Origin: JACOMY01 sp046233115
GTDB taxonomy: Bacteria; Pseudomonadota; Alphaproteobacteria; Kiloniellales; JACOMY01
Direction: 5' to 3'
Length of the DNA stretch: 64,000 nucleotides
NCBI GenBank assembly: GCA_046233115.1
Contig: JBJXHM010000001.1
Location: 434,001 to 498,000 of the forward strand
The notes below the pieces were generated by a model, which saw only the letters and a list, made by a program, of their open reading frames with translations, searched no databases and had not been told where the DNA came from. Position 1 is the first letter of the stretch; the number at the start of each line of letters is the position of its first letter. Position numbers and translations under genes: made by a program. Positions 25,873 to 34,752 of the stretch are shown one piece after another.

Positions 25873-26124
25873 TCAGGCGGTCGTCACCATGATCTTCTGG
25901 GCCATGCCCTCACCCAGGGCCAAACGCGTCTCTCCGCGGATGACGACCAGATTGCCGCCCTGCCGCTGCGACACCTGCAGCTCGCTGCCGACGTTCAGGC
26001 CAAGCGAGGTCAGCCGCAGCTCCAGATTGCGGCCGCCGCGCAAGAAGGTGATCCGGACCCGATCGCCTTCCTGCGCCATGGCCAAGGGGAAGGCCTTGGC
26101 CCTGTTGTCGTTGAACGCCTCCAT
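25873..26124 (-). CDS. feoA: FeoA-domain protein (first gene of the iron operon)
   Basis: A protein of 83 residues. FPLAMAQEGDRVRITFLRGG and LELRLTSLGLNVGSELQV match the FeoA fold; the end reads ALGEGMAQKIMV, as in other FeoA proteins. It opens the minus-strand run toward feoB and the ferrosome-like genes. A Fur-box candidate lies about 185 bases upstream, so iron repression of the whole run is likely. Confidence 0.88.
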   Translation of the reverse strand: MEAFNDNRAKAFPLAMAQEGDRVRITFLRGGRNLELRLTSLGLNVGSELQVSQRQGGNLVVIRGETRLALGEGMAQKIMVTTA

Positions 26125-26707
26125 GCCGGCCTACCGCAGCGCCGATTCCAGGCGAAACGGCTCGTCGAAAGAGGTGAGGGCGATGAGACAGAACCACCTT
26201 TGCGGGTCGGTTCGGGGCGCATCCCTCGGACCAAACTGTTTGCTCATGTCTCCCGTCACCTCAACCGATAGGATCGAACAGCACAGATCTTCGGTGCCTG
26301 TTCGTGTTAAGAATGAGAATCGTTTTTATTCAAGTGATGATCTGAGTCAATTGCAATGTATGAATTTTTTGGATATCGAGTGAGATAAAAGGTGCAGCCA
26401 GCCTGTCTGAGAATGCGGATGAGTGCCGGTCTCATAAAAGGATTTGCGGCCATTGGTAGCGGGGTGGAAGGCTATGGTGAGCCGCCTGGCCAAGCAGGAG
26501 GAGAGGGGCTTGCCGCTTGCGAGGGCGCGCGAGTCCTCGAGGCATCGGGCTGGGTCGCGGCGGCGCCCGGCCAGCCCGGTTGGCGTCTGAGTGCGCCTCC
26601 GGGATCCACGTCTTTTGGTTGTTCGTCCCTACTGCACGGCCCGGAGCCCGCGGTCAAGCGATTGCGTCGTCAAAGACTCTCTCGAGACCGATCTCTCTGG
26701 ATCCGAT
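26125..26707. other. 583-base intergenic region with AT-rich promoter zone for the iron run
   Basis: Bases about 26300-26390 are strikingly AT-rich against the GC-rich background and include the Fur-box candidate. A minus-strand -35-like TTGACT lies at 26345-26350. The rest (26400-26700) has open frames but no convincing gene, ribosome site or known domain. Confidence 0.55.
26309..26327 (-). promoter_or_regulatory. Fur box candidate upstream of feoA
   Basis: AAGAATGAGAATCGTTTTT matches the 19-base Fur consensus (three GATAAT-type units) at 13 positions, with the core AATGAGAATC intact. It lies in the AT-rich segment upstream of feoA, near a TTGACT -35-like element. Known biology: Fur with Fe(II) represses feo genes. 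Confidence 0.65.
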
Positions 26708-26935
26708 CTAGAAGTCGCTGCAGATGCCGTTGCGTTCCCAGTCGCCGTAGCGGGTGGGTTCGGGACCGCTGGGGCCGCCGATCTCCGGTACCTTGCCGTC
26801 CTTGGCCTGCTGCTCCGCCTTCAGCGCGTCGGCCGCCTCCTTCAGCTTCTCGGCCGGGACCGGCTTGCTGCGTGCGCGCGGCGCCTCCGGCAGAGGCTTG
26901 GCGGGATTGGGCTTGTGGCTGACGAAGAGCTTCAT
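26708..26935 (-). CDS. SDHAF4/DUF1674 family succinate dehydrogenase assembly factor
   Basis: A 75-residue protein with a Lys/Pro-rich N-terminus (the ATG at 26933-26935) and the conserved C-terminal motif EPTRYGDWERNGICSDF. That ending defines the DUF1674/SDHAF4 family, which protects flavinated SdhA during complex II assembly in mitochondria and alphaproteobacteria. No sdh genes are in the window. Confidence 0.88.
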   Translation of the reverse strand: MKLFVSHKPNPAKPLPEAPRARSKPVPAEKLKEAADALKAEQQAKDGKVPEIGGPSGPEPTRYGDWERNGICSDF

Positions 26936-27000
26936 GGGAGCCAATCTAGGCCGGCGAGAGGAAAAAGGGTAGGGCGTCGGTGCCGCGGCGGCGGCGAGCA

Positions 27001-27930
27001 TCAGCGCCTGCCACGCAGGGCCAGCGCCACGCCGCTCAGGGTCAGCAGGAAGGCGCCCGCCTCGCGCAGGCCCAGGGGTTCGCCCAGGATGGCGGCAGCC
27101 GAGGCGGCGCCGATCACCGGCACCAGCAAGAGGCCGGTCGCGGCCGTGGTCGCCGGCACGCGCTTCAGGGCGCCGAACCAGCCAAAGTAGCAGAGCGCCA
27201 TGGGACCGACAGCCATGTAGACCATGGCACCTGCGCCCTCGAGGCTCAGCGCCCCGAGATCCGGCGTCGAGAGGATGCAGTCGATCACGATCATCGGCAC
27301 ACAGCCGAAGACGATCTGCCAGGCCGTCGATACGATCGGTGAGAGCGGCAGCGGCCGCCGGGCGGTGATGGCGCCGAGCGCGAAGAGGATCGCCGCAGAG
27401 AGCGCGAAGGCGACTCCCGGCAGCCGCTGGGCCAGGTCCTCGGGATGCACGCCCATCAGCAGGACCAGACCGCCGAACCCCAGCAGCAGCGCGAGCAGGC
27501 CGCGAGAGGTCGGGCGCTCGCCGAGCAGCGGCCAGGCGAGCAGGGTGGTCCAGAGCGGCATCGAAAAGGTGAGCAGCGCCGCCTCCGCCACATGCAGCCA
27601 CAGCAGGGAGAGGGCGGTGAAGCCGGCCCAGGCGAAGACGTTGATGAGCGACGAAAGGGCGAGCCGGGGCAGCAGCCGGACCGGCGGCAGCAGGTCCTCG
27701 CCCCGCAGCAGCGCGATCAGGCCCAGCCCCACGGCGGCCGCCATGCCGGCGGTGCCGCGAACGAAGAGCGGCGGCCAGTCCTGCAGCGCGATCTTGGTCA
27801 TCGGCCAGCCGACGCCCCAGCCGAACGCGGTGGCCAGCACCATCAACGCGCCGACGGCGGCAACGCCAGGGACGCGGCCTGCCTTCGCATCGGCCGCCGC
27901 CGTTCTGGCGCGAGAAGGACTATCGCTCAT
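27001..27930 (-). CDS. EamA (DMT superfamily) transporter
   Basis: A 309-residue inner-membrane protein with ten helices in two EamA repeats. The first opens LMVLATAFGWGVGWPMTKIA; FSMPLWTTLLAWPLLGERPT closes it. The second contains AVGPMALCYFGWFGALKRVP and LLVPVIGAASAAAILGEPLG. The ATG at 27928-27930 is preferred; an in-frame TTG at 28011 would add 27 residues without a hydrophobic start. Substrate unknown. Confidence 0.8.
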   Translation of the reverse strand: MSDSPSRARTAAADAKAGRVPGVAAVGALMVLATAFGWGVGWPMTKIALQDWPPLFVRGTAGMAAAVGLGLIALLRGEDLLPPVRLLPRLALSSLINVFAWAGFTALSLLWLHVAEAALLTFSMPLWTTLLAWPLLGERPTSRGLLALLLGFGGLVLLMGVHPEDLAQRLPGVAFALSAAILFALGAITARRPLPLSPIVSTAWQIVFGCVPMIVIDCILSTPDLGALSLEGAGAMVYMAVGPMALCYFGWFGALKRVPATTAATGLLLVPVIGAASAAAILGEPLGLREAGAFLLTLSGVALALRGRR

Positions 27931-28218
27931 GCTGCGGCCGGCCGGCTCGTACGGCGGCGGTACAGCGTCTCTGACGAAGGGACTGGATCGCGGGGGATGG
28001 GTTGTCTCCAAACCATGACAGGCCGCTCAGCTATGACCCAGGCCTGCGGCGCTCACCAGGCAGGATTGCGGGAACCTGCTTAGCGTAAAGCGTGACAATG
28101 GTCCTCTCCGCCTGCGCGCCGGTCTCCCCGTTCGGGGGTGCGGCCGGCCAAGCCTTGCGGGGCCCCCTCGCGCACCTTAACTCTGGCTTGGTCCAAACCC
28201 CTCTTGCTCGGATGGCAC

Positions 28219-29163
28219 ATGAACTACGCCCGTACGACCTTCCTGCTCGCGCTGATGACGGCAATCTTCGTCGGGGTCGGCTATCTCCTCGGCGGTCCGG
28301 GCGGCATGGTCATTGCCCTGATCGTGGCCGCGGGCATGAACGTTTTCGCCTACTGGAACAGCGACAAGATGGTGCTGCGCATGTACGGCGCCAAAGAGGT
28401 GAGCGAGCGCCAGGCGCCGGAGTTCGTTGCCCTGGTGCGGCGCCTGGCCGAGCGGGCCGGCCTGCCGATGCCGAAGGTCTATCTGATCCAGTCGGATCAG
28501 CCCAACGCCTTCGCCACCGGACGCAACCCGGAGAACGCGGCCGTCGCCGCCACCACCGGCCTGATCGACCGCCTGACCTTCGAGGAGATCGAGGGGGTGA
28601 TGGCGCACGAGCTGGCGCACGTGAAGCACCGCGATACCCTGACCATGACGGTGACCGCGACGCTGGCCGGCGCGATCGCCATGCTGGCGAACTTCGCGCT
28701 CTTCCTGGGCGGCAACCGCAACAACCCATTGGGCATCGTCGGCACCATCCTGATTATGATCCTGGCGCCGATGGCGGCCATGCTGGTGCAGATGGCGATC
28801 AGCCGGAGCCGCGAGTACGAGGCCGACCGCAGGGGCGCGGAGATCAGCGGTAAGCCGATGGCGCTGGCCTCGGCCTTGCATAAGATCGCCGGCGTGGCGG
28901 CGCGAGTCGATAACGACCAGGCGGAGCGCAACCCCGCCACCGCGCACCTCTTCATCATCAACCCGCTGCACGCCCGCTCCGTCGACTCGCTCTTCTCTAC
29001 CCATCCCAGCACCGCCAACCGCGTCGCCCGGCTGGAGGAGATGGCCCGCAGCGGCGACTATTCGCGCGGTGCCGCCGCGTCTGCCTCCGGCCGCTCGAGC
29101 GGGCGTCGCCGGGGCGGTTCGGTGCCCTCCAGCGGCGGGACCAAGCGCGGGCCCTGGTCCTAG
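28219..29163 (+). CDS. htpX: Membrane zinc metalloprotease HtpX
   Basis: A protein of 314 residues. Two N-terminal helices precede the M48 domain with the zinc motif HELAHVKH, followed by a further helix pair and the third ligand Glu in SRSREYEADRRG. HtpX degrades misfolded inner-membrane proteins together with FtsH. The N-terminal MNYARTTFLLALMTAIF is the usual HtpX start, fixing the ATG at 28219. The Ser/Gly/Arg-rich C-terminal 30 residues are non-conserved. Confidence 0.94.
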   Translation: MNYARTTFLLALMTAIFVGVGYLLGGPGGMVIALIVAAGMNVFAYWNSDKMVLRMYGAKEVSERQAPEFVALVRRLAERAGLPMPKVYLIQSDQPNAFATGRNPENAAVAATTGLIDRLTFEEIEGVMAHELAHVKHRDTLTMTVTATLAGAIAMLANFALFLGGNRNNPLGIVGTILIMILAPMAAMLVQMAISRSREYEADRRGAEISGKPMALASALHKIAGVAARVDNDQAERNPATAHLFIINPLHARSVDSLFSTHPSTANRVARLEEMARSGDYSRGAAASASGRSSGRRRGGSVPSSGGTKRGPWS

Positions 29164-29176
29164 GAGCGCGGGGGAC

Positions 29177-30487
29177 ATGGCAGCGAAGAACGGACGCCCG
29201 CCGGCCGGGCTGGAGGCGCGCCGCATTGCACTCTCCTTGCTGCAGGAGCTGGTGGATCGCCGCCGCGGCTGGGACGAGGCGATGGCGGCAGAGGGCCGGC
29301 TGGCCGGTCTGCCGGCCCGCGACCGAGCCTTCCTGCGCCTGCTGGTGGCGACCCTGCTGCGCCGGCTGGAGGAGGTGGATCGGATCCTTGCCGGCCTGAT
29401 GGAGCGGCCGCTGCCGCGCAAGGCGGCCGAGGCGCGCTGGGCGCTGCGGCTGGGGGCGGCGCAGATCCTCTTCCTGAAGACGCCGCCGCATGCGGCCGTG
29501 GCCACTTCGGTGGCGCTGCTCGGCGGCCGCGTCGCCGGTTTCCGCGGCCTGGTCAATGCCGTGCTGCGCCGCCTGTCGCGCGAGAGCCAGCCGCTGCCGC
29601 CGGCCGAGGCCGCCAGGATCAACACGCCCGACTGGCTGTGGCAGTCGTGGGCGGCCGCCTATGGTGCGGACAGGGCCGAGGCCATCGCGCTGGCGCACCT
29701 GCAGGACCCGCCGCTCGATCTCACCGTGGCTAGGGACCCTATGCTCTGGTCGGAGCGCCTGGGCGCGGAGCTGCTGCCGCTGGGCAGCCTGCGTCTGCCG
29801 CCGGGTGCCGGCGATCCGGCCGGTTTGCCCGGCTATCGCGAGGGTGCCTGGTGGGTGCAGGACCAGGCGGCGGCGCTGCCGGCACGGCTGTTCGGATCGC
29901 TCGTCGGCAAGCGCGTGATCGACCTCTGCGCCGCGCCGGGCGGCAAGACCCTGCAACTGGCCGCGGCCGGCGCCCTGGTGACCGCGGTGGACCAGAGTGC
30001 CGAGCGCCTGCAGCGGGTCGAGGAGAACCTGGCCCGCACCGGGCTCGCGGCCGAGCTGGTGGCGGCCGACGCCGCCGCCTGGCGGCCGGCCGAGCCGGTC
30101 GACGCGGTGTTGCTGGACGCGCCCTGCAGCGCCACTGGCACGCTCCGGCGCCACCCCGACATCGCGCGCCGGCGCCGTCCGGCCGACATCGAGGCGCTGC
30201 TGCCGCTGCAGGACCGGCTGCTGGCCGCTGCGGTCGAGATGCTGAAGCCGGGCGGCCTGCTGGTCTATGCCGTCTGCTCGCTGCAGCCGGAGGAGGGGCC
30301 GGAGCGCGTAGAGGCGCTGCTGGCAGCCGGGGCCGGCCTGCGCCGGCGTCCGCTCTCGGCCGAAGAGCTGGCCGGAGAGGCAACGCTGATCGACCCTCGC
30401 GGCGACCTGCGTAGCCTGCCTGCGCACCTGGCCGATAGGGGCGGAATGGATGGCTTCTATGCGGCACGTCTGGAACGGCTTGCCTGA
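29177..30487 (+). CDS. rsmB: 16S rRNA (cytosine-967-C5) methyltransferase RsmB
   Basis: A 436-residue enzyme that methylates C967 of 16S rRNA. The N-terminal 140 residues are a NusB-like RNA-binding domain (ARRIALSLLQELVDRRRGWD). The catalytic domain has the SAM site DLCAAPGGKTLQLA and the two catalytic Cys: DAPCSATGTLRRHPD and YAVCSLQPEE. It starts 13 bases after htpX. The gene order htpX-rsmB-rpe-purH is common in alphaproteobacteria. Confidence 0.93.
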   Translation: MAAKNGRPPAGLEARRIALSLLQELVDRRRGWDEAMAAEGRLAGLPARDRAFLRLLVATLLRRLEEVDRILAGLMERPLPRKAAEARWALRLGAAQILFLKTPPHAAVATSVALLGGRVAGFRGLVNAVLRRLSRESQPLPPAEAARINTPDWLWQSWAAAYGADRAEAIALAHLQDPPLDLTVARDPMLWSERLGAELLPLGSLRLPPGAGDPAGLPGYREGAWWVQDQAAALPARLFGSLVGKRVIDLCAAPGGKTLQLAAAGALVTAVDQSAERLQRVEENLARTGLAAELVAADAAAWRPAEPVDAVLLDAPCSATGTLRRHPDIARRRRPADIEALLPLQDRLLAAAVEMLKPGGLLVYAVCSLQPEEGPERVEALLAAGAGLRRRPLSAEELAGEATLIDPRGDLRSLPAHLADRGGMDGFYAARLERLA

Positions 30488-30517
30488 TCGCCCTTCGCGC
30501 GCTTAATGCTCTCCGGC

Positions 30518-31177
30518 ATGGCCAAAGCTATCCGCATCGCACCCTCCATCCTCTCCGCCGACTTCGCCAAGCTGGGGGAGGAGATCCAAGCCATTGACCG
30601 CGCCGGTGCCGACTACATTCACGTCGACGTCATGGACGGTCACTACGTGCCCAACATCACCATCGGCCCGCAGGTGGTGAAGGCATTGCGCCCGCACAGC
30701 GCGAAGGTCTTCGACGTCCACCTGATGATCGCGCCGGTCGATCCCTACATCGCTGCCTTCGCCGAGGCCGGTGCCGATATCATCTCCTTCCACCCCGAGG
30801 CCGGGCCGCACGTGCACCGCACCCTGCAGCTGATCCGCCAGCAGGGCGTCAAGGCCGGCCTGGTGCTGAACCCCGCGACCCCGGTCGAGGTGGTCTGGCC
30901 GGTGCTGGACCTGCTGGACCTGGTGCTGGTGATGAGCGTCAATCCGGGCTTCGGAGGCCAGGCCTTCCTGCCGTCGGTGCTGCCGAAAGTGGCGGCGCTG
31001 CGCCAGGCGATCGACGCCAGCGGGCGCGCCATCGACCTGGAGATCGACGGCGGCATCACCGCCGAGACCGCACCGCAGGCGATCGCCGCCGGCGCCGATG
31101 TGCTGGTCGCCGGCACCGCCAGCTTCAAGGGCGGGCCGGAGCACTACGCCGACAACATCGCGCGCCTGCGCCGCTGA
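30518..31177 (+). CDS. rpe: Ribulose-phosphate 3-epimerase
   Basis: A TIM-barrel enzyme of 219 residues that interconverts ribulose-5-P and xylulose-5-P. IAPSILSADFAKLG, HVDVMDGHYVPNIT, MSVNPGFGGQAF and LEIDGGI carry the metal ligands and active-site Asp pair. The ATG at 30518 gives the standard N-terminus; one at 30506 is possible. It serves the pentose phosphate pathway. Confidence 0.93.
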   Translation: MAKAIRIAPSILSADFAKLGEEIQAIDRAGADYIHVDVMDGHYVPNITIGPQVVKALRPHSAKVFDVHLMIAPVDPYIAAFAEAGADIISFHPEAGPHVHRTLQLIRQQGVKAGLVLNPATPVEVVWPVLDLLDLVLVMSVNPGFGGQAFLPSVLPKVAALRQAIDASGRAIDLEIDGGITAETAPQAIAAGADVLVAGTASFKGGPEHYADNIARLRR

Positions 31178-31190
31178 CCGGACCCGGGAG

Positions 31191-32858
31191 ATGGCGCAGG
31201 GCGCAGGCAGGGAAACAACGGGAAAGCGGCCTCGGCTGCCGGCCAAGCTGGCCCTGTCGCGTACGCGCTATAGCCTGGCCTGCATCCTCTACGCTCTGCC
31301 GCTCTACGAGCTGACCCTGCGCAGCACCGCCACGCGCGGAAGCTGCCCCACCGTGCCCGACTCCTGGCCCGGCATCGCTCAGCAGGGGCAGGAGATCGTG
31401 CAGGGCCGCTTCCTGCTGGGCGGCCTGCGCACCAACCTCAAGACCGAGTTCAACAAGGCGCGTCTGCCGCCCGGCGCTCTGGCGGAGCTGCACGGCTTCG
31501 GCTGGCTGCGCCACCTGCGCGCCTATGGCGGCGACGCCGCCCGGCGGCGCGCGCGCGAGCTGGTCACCGCCTGGATCCAGCAGCAGCGGCGCTGGTCGCG
31601 CACGGTCTGGGAGCCCGAGCTGCTGGCCGAGCGCATCGCCAACCTGATGGGTCACTACGAATTCTTCGCCGCGTCGGGCGAGGTGGCGCTGCGGCAGAGC
31701 CTCTTGCGCTCGGTCGCCCGCCAGGCCAAGCATCTGTCGCGCTGCCTGCCGGCCGGTCTCACCGGCTCGGCGCTGGTGACCGCCGCCAAGGGGCTGGTGG
31801 TGAGCGGCGCCTGCCTGGCCGAGGGGCGGCCTTACCTGGAGCAGGGCTGCACCCTGTTGTCGAAGATCCTGCCGCGCCAGGTGCTGGCCGACGGCGGCTA
31901 TCTGGAGCGCTCTCCGGCGACGCAGCTCCGGGTGCTGCGCGACCTGCTGGACATCCGCGCCTGGCTGCACCTGGCCGAGGTCGAGACGCCGCCGGCGCTG
32001 ATCGACGCGATCCAGCAGATGGGGCCGCTGTTGAAACTGATGCAGCACCCCGACGGCGGCCTCGCGCTCTTCAACGGCGCGGCCGAGGAGGAGGGGCTGA
32101 TGGTCGACTTGGTGCTGCAGCGGGCCAGCAGCCGGCCGCGGCAGCTCCTCTCCGGCCCGCAGAGCGGCTTCCAGCGGCTGCAGGCCGGGCGCCTCTCGGT
32201 GCTGGCCGATGCCGGCCGGCCGCCGGGGCCGGGTCTCGACCGCATCGCCCAGGCCGGCACCCTGGCGATCGAGGTAACCGCCGGGCGCCAGCGCCTGATC
32301 GTCAACTGCGGCGCCTTCGCCAACGATCCTGAATGGGGGCTGTTGCTGAAGGGCACGGCGGCGCACTCCACCGTGACCCTGGCCGAGCGCAACTCCTCGG
32401 AGATCCTGGCCGGCGGCGGGCTGGGCCGGCGACCGCGCCAGGTCTCCTGCCGGCGCGACGGCCAGCTTTTGGAGATGAGCCACGACGGTTACGTTCCGCT
32501 CTTCGGGGTCGAGCATCACCGCCGCCTGGCGCTCAGCGAGGACGGCGAGGCCCTGGTCGGCGAGGACCGGCTGAGCGGCAGCAGCGCGGGGCTGGCCTAC
32601 GCCGTTCGTTTCCACCTTCATCCCAGCGTGCAGGCTACCCTGATCCAGGGCGGCAGCGCTTGTCTGTTGCGCCTGCCGCGCGGCGAGGGCTGGCGCTTCC
32701 GTACCCAGGACATGGAGATCGCGTTGGAGCAGAGCATCTACTTCGGCCGGCCAGAGGAGCCGCGGCGCAGCCTGCAGATCGTGCTGAACGGTGTGCTCGA
32801 CCCGCAGGGCACCACCGCACTCTGGTGGCTGCAGCGCGAGAATCAGGGCAAGCGCTGA
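31191..32858 (+). CDS. Heparinase II/III family protein
   Basis: This 555-residue protein has an N-terminal alpha-helical toroid (residues 100-330, with GLRTNLKTEFNKA and LAERIANLMGHYEFFA) and a C-terminal heparinase II/III-like beta-sandwich (VNCGAFANDPEWGLLLKG, AAHSTVTLAE). The HSTV segment is the conserved family site. Alphaproteobacteria carry such a gene between rpe and purH; its real substrate is not known, and no polysaccharide lyase activity should be assumed. A signal peptide is not evident. GGGAG precedes the start. Confidence 0.85.
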   Translation: MAQGAGRETTGKRPRLPAKLALSRTRYSLACILYALPLYELTLRSTATRGSCPTVPDSWPGIAQQGQEIVQGRFLLGGLRTNLKTEFNKARLPPGALAELHGFGWLRHLRAYGGDAARRRARELVTAWIQQQRRWSRTVWEPELLAERIANLMGHYEFFAASGEVALRQSLLRSVARQAKHLSRCLPAGLTGSALVTAAKGLVVSGACLAEGRPYLEQGCTLLSKILPRQVLADGGYLERSPATQLRVLRDLLDIRAWLHLAEVETPPALIDAIQQMGPLLKLMQHPDGGLALFNGAAEEEGLMVDLVLQRASSRPRQLLSGPQSGFQRLQAGRLSVLADAGRPPGPGLDRIAQAGTLAIEVTAGRQRLIVNCGAFANDPEWGLLLKGTAAHSTVTLAERNSSEILAGGGLGRRPRQVSCRRDGQLLEMSHDGYVPLFGVEHHRRLALSEDGEALVGEDRLSGSSAGLAYAVRFHLHPSVQATLIQGGSACLLRLPRGEGWRFRTQDMEIALEQSIYFGRPEEPRRSLQIVLNGVLDPQGTTALWWLQRENQGKR

Positions 32859-32946
32859 GGGGACCTGCGCGGTCATCGCTGCTTGCCAAGCCGGGGCGCA
32901 CCGTGCTTGTTGCGCCCTTTCCGCCATCGAATTCCGGGAATCTGCC

Positions 32947-34509
32947 ATGACCGCGCTTATTCGGCCCGCTCGCGCTCTTCTGTCCCTCTCCGACAAACGC
33001 GGCCTCGAAGGCTTCGCCAAGGGGCTGGTCGAGGCCGGAGTGGCGCTGATCTCGACTGGCGGCACCGCGGCCAGCCTGCGCGATCTCGGGCTGCCGGTGG
33101 AGGAGGTGAGCGCCGTCACCGGCTTCCCGGAGATCATGGAGGGGCGGGTCAAGACCCTGCATCCCAAGGTGCACGGTGGCCTGCTGGCGCGGCGCGACAA
33201 GCCCGACCACCTGGCGGCGATGAAGGAGCAGGGGATCGCCGGCATCGACCTCCTGGTGGTGAACCTCTACCCCTTCGAGGAGACCCTGGCGGCCGGCGGC
33301 AGCGGCGAGGCGCTGATCGAGAAGATCGACGTCGGCGGCCCGGCGATGCTGCGCGCGGCGGCGAAGAACCACGCCTTCGTCGCGGTGGTGACCGATCCTG
33401 ACGACTACGAGGACCTGCTGCAGGAGCTGAAGGACGCGGGCGGCATCGGGCTGGAGACCCGGCAGCGATTGGCGGCCAAGGCTTTCGCCCTGACCGCGAC
33501 CTATGACGCCGCCATCGCCGGCTGGATGGCCGGCGAGCTGGGCCAGCGCTTCCCCAAGCGCTTCGCGCTGCCCGGCAAGCGGCTGGCCAGCCTGCGCTAC
33601 GGGGAGAACCCGCACCAGCAGGCGGCAGTTTACCAGAGCGGCGTGGCCCAGCCGGGCGCCGTTTCGGCCAAGCAGCTCCAGGGCAAGGCGCTCTCCTACA
33701 ACAACCTCGCCGATGCTGACGCGGCGCTGGACTGCGTCGCCGAGTTCAGCGAGCAGGCGGTGGTGATCGTGAAACACGGCAACCCCTGCGGCGTGGCCGA
33801 GGGATCGGAGCAGGCCGCAGCCTACGACGCGGCGCTGGCCTGCGACTCGGTTAGCGCCTTCGGCGGCATCGTCGCCTTGAATCGGCCGCTGAACGGGGCG
33901 ACGGCCGGGCGCATCGCCAAGCTCTTCACCGAGGTGGTGATCGCGCCGGGCTTTGAGCCCGAGGCCCTTGAACTCCTCTCCGCCAAGCAGAACCTGCGCC
34001 TGCTCGACAGTGGCGGCCTGCCAGACAGCCGCGGTGCCGGCCTTGTGGTGAAGGCGCTCTCCGGCGGCTTCCTGGTGCAGGACCGCGATGCCGGAGCAGT
34101 CAGCGCGCAGGAGCTGAAGGTGGTGACCAAGCGCGCGCCGACGGCGGCGGAGCTGGCCGACCTGCTCTTCGCCTTCCGGGTCTGCAAGCATGTGCGTTCC
34201 AACGCCATCGTCTATGCTCGCGGCCGGGCCACGGTCGGCATCGGCGCCGGCCAGATGAGTCGCGTCGACTCCTCCCGCATTGCCGCCTGGAAGGCCGAGG
34301 AGGCCTTCGGGCCGCAGGGTGCCAAGGGCTCGGTCGTCGCCTCCGACGCCTTCTTCCCTTTCGCCGATGGCCTGCTGGCGGCCAGTGCCGCCGGCGCCAC
34401 CGCGGTGATCCAGCCCGGCGGCTCGCAGCGCGATGCCGAGGTGATCGCCGCCGCCGACGAGGCCGGCCTCGCCATGGTCTTCACCGGCATCCGCCACTTC
34501 CGGCATTAG
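32947..34509 (+). CDS. purH: Bifunctional AICAR formyltransferase/IMP cyclohydrolase
   Basis: A 520-residue enzyme for the last two steps of purine synthesis to IMP. The N-terminal IMP cyclohydrolase domain (1-195) shows ISTGGTAASL, GRVKTLHPKVHGGLL and NLYPFEET. The C-terminal transformylase domain has LRYGENPHQ, KHGNPCGVA and SAFGGIVALN. The end reads GITFTGIRHFRH-like as MVFTGIRHFRH, the usual PurH terminus. Confidence 0.95.
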   Translation: MTALIRPARALLSLSDKRGLEGFAKGLVEAGVALISTGGTAASLRDLGLPVEEVSAVTGFPEIMEGRVKTLHPKVHGGLLARRDKPDHLAAMKEQGIAGIDLLVVNLYPFEETLAAGGSGEALIEKIDVGGPAMLRAAAKNHAFVAVVTDPDDYEDLLQELKDAGGIGLETRQRLAAKAFALTATYDAAIAGWMAGELGQRFPKRFALPGKRLASLRYGENPHQQAAVYQSGVAQPGAVSAKQLQGKALSYNNLADADAALDCVAEFSEQAVVIVKHGNPCGVAEGSEQAAAYDAALACDSVSAFGGIVALNRPLNGATAGRIAKLFTEVVIAPGFEPEALELLSAKQNLRLLDSGGLPDSRGAGLVVKALSGGFLVQDRDAGAVSAQELKVVTKRAPTAAELADLLFAFRVCKHVRSNAIVYARGRATVGIGAGQMSRVDSSRIAAWKAEEAFGPQGAKGSVVASDAFFPFADGLLAASAAGATAVIQPGGSQRDAEVIAAADEAGLAMVFTGIRHFRH

Positions 34510-34752
34510 ACGCGCGGCTATTTAATAGTTCCCAAACACATTTTATTGCGGCGCGCGGTAAGTCGTGCGCCGACTACTGATCGCTCGACCCGCTTCTTCC
34601 TGGACAGTCGGGGTCGAGTGGCCGAGACTGCTCGGCACGTCGATGGCTCAGCCTCGACCAATAGTCGCTCACGGCCGCTCCGGACGGGATTGTTTGGGGC
34701 GGGATTGTTGGAGCGAACAAAACAAGAACTAATTTCAGGGTGGACCACAATC
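34510..34752. other. Intergenic leader ahead of the amidohydrolase operon
   Basis: These 243 bases contain an AT-rich patch (34520-34550) that could be a promoter for the amidohydrolase gene. In-frame open codons upstream of the MRQQLF start have no domain. No terminator for purH is visible. Confidence 0.35.

Noticed and set aside
16350..26124. Magnetosome gene island
   Set aside because: No MamA, MamK, MamE, MamO or MamB/M-type genes; only the acidic-tail layout is similar. The Fez comparison fits better.
26392..26922. Open frame between the iron run and SDHAF4 gene
   Set aside because: No ribosome site or recognisable domain; it overlaps the SDHAF4-like gene antisense.
27931..28011. TTG-initiated N-terminal extension of the EamA transporter
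   Set aside because: Polar Pro/Arg-rich extension without a ribosome site.
31125..33245. Long minus-strand open frame opposite the heparinase-like and purH genes
   Set aside because: Gln/Arg/Ala-rich shadow frame; both plus-strand genes have clear families.
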